The notes beneath the pieces were generated by a model. The model was not told the origin of the DNA. It searched no databases and was given only the letters and a program-made list of their open reading frames with translations. From Candidatus Latescibacterota bacterium (GTDB taxonomy: Bacteria > Krumholzibacteriota > Krumholzibacteriia > Krumholzibacteriales > WJIX01), in the NCBI GenBank assembly GCA_030643145.1, contig DAOWMJ010000060.1, positions 1 through 9,945 of the forward strand: a stretch of 9,945 nucleotides of DNA, read 5' to 3'. Below are positions 1 through 4,764 of the stretch, one piece after another; the stretch's first letter is position 1, and the number at the start of each line of letters is the position of its first letter. The translations under genes and the position numbers were made by a program.

Positions 1-4
1 TATT

Positions 5-1264
5 ATGGACATTATTTCGGTATTGGAAGTTATTGAAAATTCAGGAATATATTTAGGCGCGCTTGTCTATTTTGCCTGGTATCCGATATTCTCGAGCCTA
101 ATGTGGATTTTTACGGCCCTTGTTTACTTCTTCCGGCGTGAGAGAGGATCGTTGAAGAAATTCTATCAGCTTGATAAATATCCTTTTGTAACCGTTTTGA
201 TACCTGCTTTTAATGAGGAGAATAATATTGAGGGGGTTCTTGAAAATACATGCCGACTGAATTATCCGAATTATGAAATAGTTGTAATTGATGACGCTTC
301 TAATGACCGGACAGCTGAACTGGTAATGAAATTTGTCAGAGAGGGTAGTGTCCGTCTTATCAGTAAGAAGGCAAATCAAGGGAAGGCTATGGCGCTTAAT
401 GATGCTATACCCTGCACAAAGGGGGAGCTTCTGTTAATAATTGACGCTGACGCGAGTCCCGATCCCGATATACTTCGTTATATGGTTCCCCATTTCAACT
501 ATCCGAGGGTCGCGGCGGTTACCGGCAATCCCAGAGTTGTAAACCGAAAATCATTTTTAGGGAAGCTTCAGGCGATTGAATTTTCATCGATAATCAGTAT
601 ACAGAGGCGGGCGCAGAGGGTATGGGGGCGTATTATGACAATGTCCGGTGTTGTAGGGGCGTTTAGAAAAACCGCTTTGCTCGATGTAGGTTTGTATAGC
701 CCCGAGATGGCAACCGAAGATATTGATGTAACCTGGAAACTTCAGTTAAGGCACTACGATATTCGCTATGAAGCCAGAGCTGTTGTCTGGATGCGGGTGC
801 CGCGTTCATTTAAGGGGCTTTGGAATCAGCGGAAAAGATGGGCGCTCGGGCAGTCCCAGGTTATAAGAAGATATGGATCCCGACTTTTTGATTGGAAAAA
901 CAGAAGGTTATGGGTGGTGATGCTGGAATCCTGTTTGTCGATTATTTGGGCAAATATTTTTGTCATTCTGACGGTGATTTGGATTGTTTCGTACTTCGTA
1001 GGGTTTCCTCCGGTGGGAGCGTCTCCTGTTCCAAATTGGTGGGGCATGATGATTTCTACTGTCTGCTTACTGCAGTTACTTACTGGAGTGATTCTGGATC
1101 GTCATTATGACAGAGAACTTGGGTGGTATTATGGGGTTGCGGTGTTTTATCCGATAATCTACTGGATATTTCTGGCGATGGTTACGGCAACTTACTCTCT
1201 TCGGGGATTGCTTAGAAATCCGGCAAGTGGTGAAATGAGCCGGTGGAAACCAATAAGAGAGTAA
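5..1264 (+). CDS. pgaC: PgaC/IcaA-like family 2 glycosyltransferase (poly-N-acetylglucosamine synthase type)
   Basis: Processive inner-membrane glycosyltransferase that probably polymerises UDP-GlcNAc into beta-1,6-linked polymer on the cytoplasmic face while moving it across the membrane. What is seen: 419 aa, close to the usual PgaC/IcaA length. There is an N-terminal membrane segment at about residues 15-43, a GT-A domain at about 60-285, and three C-terminal hydrophobic segments at about 308-330, 346-365 and 374-398. Catalytic motifs are D96-D97 (VVIDDAS), D147-A-D149, T237-E238-D239 (the catalytic-base motif) and Q275-R-K-R-W279. From memory, long stretches match E. coli PgaC, including VTGNPR (172-177), the SSII region and TEDID. 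After QxxRW it has ALGQ where PgaC/IcaA have AQGG. It is first of three tightly spaced genes that together look like a pga operon. The frame is still open in the 4 bases before this ATG, so an upstream start outside the window cannot be excluded. A related hexosamine polymer is the main alternative product. Confidence 0.9.
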   Translation: MDIISVLEVIENSGIYLGALVYFAWYPIFSSLMWIFTALVYFFRRERGSLKKFYQLDKYPFVTVLIPAFNEENNIEGVLENTCRLNYPNYEIVVIDDASNDRTAELVMKFVREGSVRLISKKANQGKAMALNDAIPCTKGELLLIIDADASPDPDILRYMVPHFNYPRVAAVTGNPRVVNRKSFLGKLQAIEFSSIISIQRRAQRVWGRIMTMSGVVGAFRKTALLDVGLYSPEMATEDIDVTWKLQLRHYDIRYEARAVVWMRVPRSFKGLWNQRKRWALGQSQVIRRYGSRLFDWKNRRLWVVMLESCLSIIWANIFVILTVIWIVSYFVGFPPVGASPVPNWWGMMISTVCLLQLLTGVILDRHYDRELGWYYGVAVFYPIIYWIFLAMVTATYSLRGLLRNPASGEMSRWKPIRE

Positions 1265-1284
1265 GTCGGTAATTCGCGTTTTCC

Positions 1285-1290
1285 GGAGGA
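1285..1290 (+). promoter_or_regulatory. Shine-Dalgarno GGAGGA that favours a TTG start
   Basis: The strong ribosome binding site GGAGGA touches the ATG at 1291 with no spacer, which is too close for normal initiation. The in-frame TTG at 1297 lies 6 bases downstream of it, a standard spacing. The second gene therefore probably starts at TTG 1297, two codons later than the longest open frame. Confidence 0.6.
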
Positions 1291-1296
1291 ATGGAA

Positions 1297-2931
1297 TTGG
1301 AAAAAAGGTTTAGGGTAATAGAGGCTGTATTTGTTATAGGCGCCCTTTTTGTTACTCTTTCATGGTTTGATCTTCAGGCGCGTGAAGAAACGGCTGAAAG
1401 CGTTCTAAGGCGCGCGAGAGAAGCAGCGGCAGCCGACCGGCATGAGGAAGCTATACGGTTGTATTTTAAAGCGAACCGGCTGGACACAACTCTAAGCCGT
1501 GAACTTGGCAAGGAAATAGCCCTTCAGTATACATGGAGCGATAAGGCTGACAGCGCGATTATCTGGTTTGAAAGCCATCTTGAGATTCATCCCGAAGATA
1601 TTGAGGGGATGGTGGGGTTGGCCAGGGCTCTCTCGTGGGCGGATAAAAACAGGGAATCTCTTAAATGGTATCGTCACATAACCCGCAAATATCCAGGTTC
1701 GTTTGAAGCCAGAGTAGGAGAAGCCAGAGTGCTTTCGTGGCTTGATAGAAATGTTGAAGCCGAGAATCTTTACAGGCAAATAACCTTAAAACATCCGGAC
1801 AATTTAGAGGCTGCTCTGGGGCTGGCGCGGGTTGCTAACTGGCAGGGGAAGCATCGGGAAGCAGTACGTTTATATGGCGCGATAGTTGAAAAACACCCGG
1901 ATTGTGAAGAGGCTTTAAAGGGCCTTGCGCAGGCTTACAGGTGGCTTGGCCTGGGTAGCAAGGCGCGTGAATTCCTTGTTGAAATTGAAGATGGCGATGA
2001 AGCCGGAGAAATTCTTGACGCGATCGAGCATGAAAGCGCTCCCCGGGTAAAGCTGGACTACGCCGCATCTTTCGACTCAGACGAACTTGTGATTCACAGG
2101 GTCGAAGTTGTGGGGTTTTACAATATCTCTGATGAAACAAGGTTTGGCGCCGGTATAAGCAGGCTTTCAATGAGACAGACTGGAAGGGCAACGGTGAGAA
2201 GAACAGGGGTTGCCGCGCGTTTCTACAGGCGATTCAATGAAGATTGGGCGCTTCATTTGAATCTTGTGCCTCTCTTTCATTCGATTGATGAAGAGGTTGC
2301 GGCTGGGCTGGATAGCGGAGACGATTTTTCACCCTTTACATGGGATGGATGGTTAACCTGGACTCCAACTGGAAGATTGAGGGTAGATTTGTCCGGCAAC
2401 AGAATGGCGGTAGAAACCCCTCTTTCAGTGCGGAAGAAGATAGTATACAGTGGCAGCGGCGTCGGGCTTGATTATCAGATGGCACGATCGCTCAAAACAC
2501 TATTGGGTTATAATTATAGCTGGTATTCGGATAAAAATAGACGCAATCTGCTGAAAGCCGCTTTTCAGTGGAGGATAATTTCTTCCCCCGTTGAGGTCGA
2601 GCTCCGGCCCGGGTATACCTTTTTTTCATTCAGGGAATGGAAGCCGAATGGATATTATAATCCCGAGGAATATCATAATGTTGGCCTAATGGTTGGGATT
2701 GGCGGGGAGTTGTTGGAGAATCTATATTACAGAGTAGAAGGAAGTTTTTCGCGTGAAAAAGAAAAGGGGAATAATTTCTTTTCTGTTGGGTCGTTCAGGT
2801 CAACTATTGAATGGAAGGCTGGAAGAAATCTGGAAATGGGAGGTGAATTTTTTATCTCCAATTCACGTGTGGCGGGGGAAGCGGGATACAACAGGAAACT
2901 TGGGCGAATATTTATAAAAGCGATTTTTTAA
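1297..2931 (+). CDS. pgaA: PgaA-like TPR and outer-membrane beta-barrel exopolysaccharide exporter
   Basis: Probable outer-membrane export pore for the polymer made by the upstream synthase. Numbered from TTG 1297 (544 aa), the N-terminus is a basic, hydrophobic signal-type segment (about 5-24) with a possible cleavage after LQA at about 28. Next comes an alpha-helical region at about 32-240 with TPR-type repeats of about 34 residues; each helix pair carries a W before a short turn (LSWADKN, LSWLDRN, ANWQGKH, YRWLGLG) and ends in a xHPD/YPG turn. The last roughly 290 residues are beta-strand-like, with alternating aromatics, a GYYNPEEY motif near 453-460 like that of PgaA/YaiO/BcsC-type barrels, and a C-terminal phenylalanine as expected of a BAM substrate. 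E. coli PgaA is about 807 aa, so this is a short version with fewer TPRs and perhaps a smaller barrel. It begins 32 bases after the synthase stop and ends 9 bases before the deacetylase. The family is well supported; substrate is inferred from context. Confidence 0.82.
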   Translation: MEKRFRVIEAVFVIGALFVTLSWFDLQAREETAESVLRRAREAAAADRHEEAIRLYFKANRLDTTLSRELGKEIALQYTWSDKADSAIIWFESHLEIHPEDIEGMVGLARALSWADKNRESLKWYRHITRKYPGSFEARVGEARVLSWLDRNVEAENLYRQITLKHPDNLEAALGLARVANWQGKHREAVRLYGAIVEKHPDCEEALKGLAQAYRWLGLGSKAREFLVEIEDGDEAGEILDAIEHESAPRVKLDYAASFDSDELVIHRVEVVGFYNISDETRFGAGISRLSMRQTGRATVRRTGVAARFYRRFNEDWALHLNLVPLFHSIDEEVAAGLDSGDDFSPFTWDGWLTWTPTGRLRVDLSGNRMAVETPLSVRKKIVYSGSGVGLDYQMARSLKTLLGYNYSWYSDKNRRNLLKAAFQWRIISSPVEVELRPGYTFFSFREWKPNGYYNPEEYHNVGLMVGIGGELLENLYYRVEGSFSREKEKGNNFFSVGSFRSTIEWKAGRNLEMGGEFFISNSRVAGEAGYNRKLGRIFIKAIF

Positions 2932-2940
2932 CGGGTAGTT

Positions 2941-3858
2941 ATGATAATTTTCAGAGTAAAAAAGGGTATAATAGTAACAGCGGTTATTGTCGCCTGCTTT
3001 ATTATTAACGCCTGTTCAGAGGACAGGGGGGCTGATGCTGAAAGCAACATGTCCCTTTCAAACGATGGGGTGCCGGTGCTTGCTTACCATTTTTTTGATA
3101 GCAGGTGCAGGATTGAACGCGGGTTAAGGGCGATAGGTACGGTCCTTCTGAATCTGCCGCTCCTAACTGTAAAGGACGCCTGGACCACGAGGGCGGATGA
3201 TTTTGAACAACATCTAAAGTACCTTACCAAAAACGGATATAGAACAATTACTTTAGCTGAACTAAAGGCCTTTATGCTCGGTGATATAGATATTGCCAGC
3301 AAGTGCGTGGTTATAACATTTGATGACGGTGACAGGAGCGTTTACAAATTTGCTTACCCCCTTCTCGAAAAATACAATATGAGGGGCACGCTCTTTCTTG
3401 TTACATCGAAGGCGGGCCAGAGTTGGAACGATCTTAATATATCTTCATGGGAAGAACTGCGGGAGATGAAAAAATCGGGAATTATTGATATTGAATCCCA
3501 TACACATAATATGCATTTCAAGCTGAACGAAGGGGATACTCCGCATCCGGTATTTAGTATTTTCACCGATGATTTGGATAATGGAAGAAAGGAAAAAATA
3601 TTTAAGGATCTTAAAAGATCAAGATTGGCATTGAACTTCCATCTTGGGACAGAGTCCAGATTTCTGGCCTGGCCTTATGGCTACGGGACCGATTTGTCCG
3701 ATTCGCTCGCCGGAGCTGCCGGGTTTGAGGGTATATTAACTTTGAAAAGAGGCAGAAACCACATTGGAGATTCTTTGTTTGAAATAAAACGTTTTACTAT
3801 TTCATCCCGGACATCTTTTAATGATTTTAAAGAAATTTTTAGTGCTTCACATAAATAG
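2941..3858 (+). CDS. pgaB: PgaB/IcaB-like polysaccharide deacetylase lipoprotein (CE4 family)
   Basis: Likely metal-dependent de-N-acetylase that removes some acetyl groups from the polymer in the periplasm before export. What is seen: 305 aa with basic N-terminus, hydrophobic segment (9-22) and lipobox I22-N-A-C25, so a lipoprotein. The first family motif is PVLAYH (45-50). The CE4 metal/catalytic motif is T126-F-D-D-G130. The second motif is S186-HTHNM-H192, with the His pair spaced H187/H192 as in PgaB. WPYG (244-247) matches the third motif. Between the YH motif and WTT (81-83) lies an insert of about 25 residues with a hydrophobic stretch (GLRAIGTVLLNLPLL, 61-75). E. coli PgaB is about 670 aa because of a C-terminal glycoside hydrolase domain that is absent here; the length matches Gram-positive IcaB. 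The start follows the exporter stop by 9 bases with only a weak GGGTAG ribosome site, suggesting translational coupling. A different N-acetylated polymer remains possible. Confidence 0.85.
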   Translation: MIIFRVKKGIIVTAVIVACFIINACSEDRGADAESNMSLSNDGVPVLAYHFFDSRCRIERGLRAIGTVLLNLPLLTVKDAWTTRADDFEQHLKYLTKNGYRTITLAELKAFMLGDIDIASKCVVITFDDGDRSVYKFAYPLLEKYNMRGTLFLVTSKAGQSWNDLNISSWEELREMKKSGIIDIESHTHNMHFKLNEGDTPHPVFSIFTDDLDNGRKEKIFKDLKRSRLALNFHLGTESRFLAWPYGYGTDLSDSLAGAAGFEGILTLKRGRNHIGDSLFEIKRFTISSRTSFNDFKEIFSASHK

Positions 3859-3863
3859 AATTA

Positions 3864-3882
3864 CAGCCGGTTCGAGCGGCTG
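3864..3882. repeat. Short hairpin after the deacetylase stop
   Basis: Perfect 6-bp inverted repeat CAGCCG / CGGCTG (3864-3869 and 3877-3882) with a 7-base loop, starting 6 bases after the TAG of the deacetylase gene. No T-run follows on the plus strand, so it is not a classical intrinsic terminator. It could protect the 3' end of the operon mRNA or help a weak stop. Confidence 0.4.
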
Positions 3883-3891
3883 AATGGATAG

Positions 3892-3922
3892 AAAAATGCC
3901 GGCCCGGAGATGGACCGGCATT
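3892..3922 (-). terminator. Probable intrinsic terminator of the small secreted-protein gene
   Basis: An 8-bp inverted repeat AATGCCGG / CCGGCATT (3895-3902 and 3915-3922) can extend inward by two pairs past one mismatch. On the minus strand the right arm runs directly into TTTTT (complement of the A run at 3892-3896). It lies 35 bases beyond the stop of the minus-strand gene. The plus-strand side lacks a good T-run, so polarity favours the minus strand. Confidence 0.62.
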
Positions 3923-3956
3923 CTGCGCCGCAGAAGTAAAACTTATTCATCTTTCT

Positions 3957-4517
3957 TTATCTTCTTATGGTACGGGTAGCTATGCCGCTTCGCCTTCTGC
4001 CTGTGGATATTCTGCCAAAATGTGTTAATCTTGGTCTGGAAACTCCGCCCCGGGAGGAAACATGGCGTCTTCCAAGAGCTAGGGAAGAAGCAGGGCGGCG
4101 GCGATCGTATGAAAGTCCGTGATTACCGCGTGCCGGGTGATTGAAAGTGGCTGTGCCTCTGGTAGCGCTGCCGCGGGGTCTGCTGGTAAGCGGCAGGAAT
4201 TTTCTGGTTCCCCGTTGTGTATAACCGGGATTATTATACGACCAGTTGGTCCTGCCTGCTCTGTGGCGTCTTGCCTTACCCTTTAGTGATGTGGTTTTTG
4301 CGAAAGATGTGGAAGTGGCGTTAAAATTGACAGGTGTGGGATCATAAGACTGACTCATATTATCCCATTGACTATCCAATTCGTTGCTCATCGAAGAAGC
4401 CCATGTAATAAACGGTTCGCTCTCACCGGCAAAAGCTTTGCCGAGAGGAAGAAATACAAGGGTCAATACGATCAGCAATAATGCCGATTGTCTCAGTGAT
4501 AAACGCATTGTTTTCAT
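3957..4517 (-). CDS. Small secreted Arg-rich protein of unknown family
   Basis: I do not recognise a family. Its 186 aa begin with a clear signal peptide: basic start, hydrophobic core (about 11-24) and AFA cleavage site at 28-30. The first 30 mature residues (31-60) hold six acidic and no basic residues. Residues 61-186 hold a single acidic residue (D138) and about 25 arginines, clustered as RR/RRR, with Ser, Gly and Thr rich spacers; there is no cysteine. This looks disordered and may bind an anionic polymer or surface, but that is inference. The gene stands alone with its own strong promoter (4623-4651) and a probable terminator (3892-3922), which is the main support that it is expressed. 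Start choice is uncertain: the ATG at 4517 has a GGA directly against it, while the in-frame ATG at 4508 has it 9 bases upstream. Arg-rich open frames can be spurious, so part of the confidence rests on signal peptide and flanking signals. Confidence 0.62.
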   Translation of the reverse strand: MKTMRLSLRQSALLLIVLTLVFLPLGKAFAGESEPFITWASSMSNELDSQWDNMSQSYDPTPVNFNATSTSFAKTTSLKGKARRHRAGRTNWSYNNPGYTQRGTRKFLPLTSRPRGSATRGTATFNHPARGNHGLSYDRRRPASSLALGRRHVSSRGGVSRPRLTHFGRISTGRRRSGIATRTIRR

Positions 4518-4622
4518 TCCGTTCTATTTTAATTATTGAATGACGCGAATTTAGAAATGCTTAACGCTCGCGCAGAGTATTAAAAGAGGAGAGGAGAACT
4601 CTTCAATTTATATTCTTGAATA

Positions 4623-4651
4623 ATTGTACCATTTCTCCGTGAAATTGTCAA
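4623..4651 (-). promoter_or_regulatory. Near-consensus sigma70-type promoter with extended -10
   Basis: Reading the minus strand: TTGACA (complement of 4646-4651, 6/6 match), a 17-base spacer, then TACAAT (complement of 4623-4628, 5/6 match), preceded by TGG, which makes an extended -10 (TGn at 4629-4631). Transcription would begin near 4616, giving a leader of about 100 bases before the small secreted-protein gene. The rest of the 4518-4764 gap holds a pyrimidine-rich stretch in the leader and a weak CCCG/CGGG hairpin (4653-4669) just upstream of the -35; I see no clear terminator for the DUF5916 gene in it. Confidence 0.75.
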
Positions 4652-4764
4652 CCCCGCTGCTGCGACGGGTGATGTTCGGATGCTGTATTGACTCTTTCTG
4701 TCGCCCCGCGGCTTTTCTGATTTGTTGCCCGTGGGAACGATAAGGTCAACTTAACGACGAATGT

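Noticed and set aside
98..379. Minus-strand open frame inside the synthase gene
   Set aside because: It lies wholly inside a well-supported glycosyltransferase gene, and its translation shows no recognisable domain or start signal.
1835..2191. 118-residue minus-strand open frame inside the exporter gene
   Set aside because: Composition (Arg, Gln, Pro, His rich) is typical of an off-frame shadow, and the plus-strand TPR/barrel frame explains the region.
3957..4100. A second minus-strand frame that stays open through the 3' part of the small Arg-rich gene, raising the idea of a frameshifted gene
   Set aside because: That frame has no signal peptide or recognisable motif. The Arg-rich frame is continuous from the signal peptide to a stop 35 bases before a terminator, so no frameshift is needed.
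4559..4616. Pyrimidine-rich leader with an AAGAG/CTCTT pairing as a riboswitch or attenuator
   Set aside because: The stem is only 5 bp with a long loop, and no known riboswitch core is visible.
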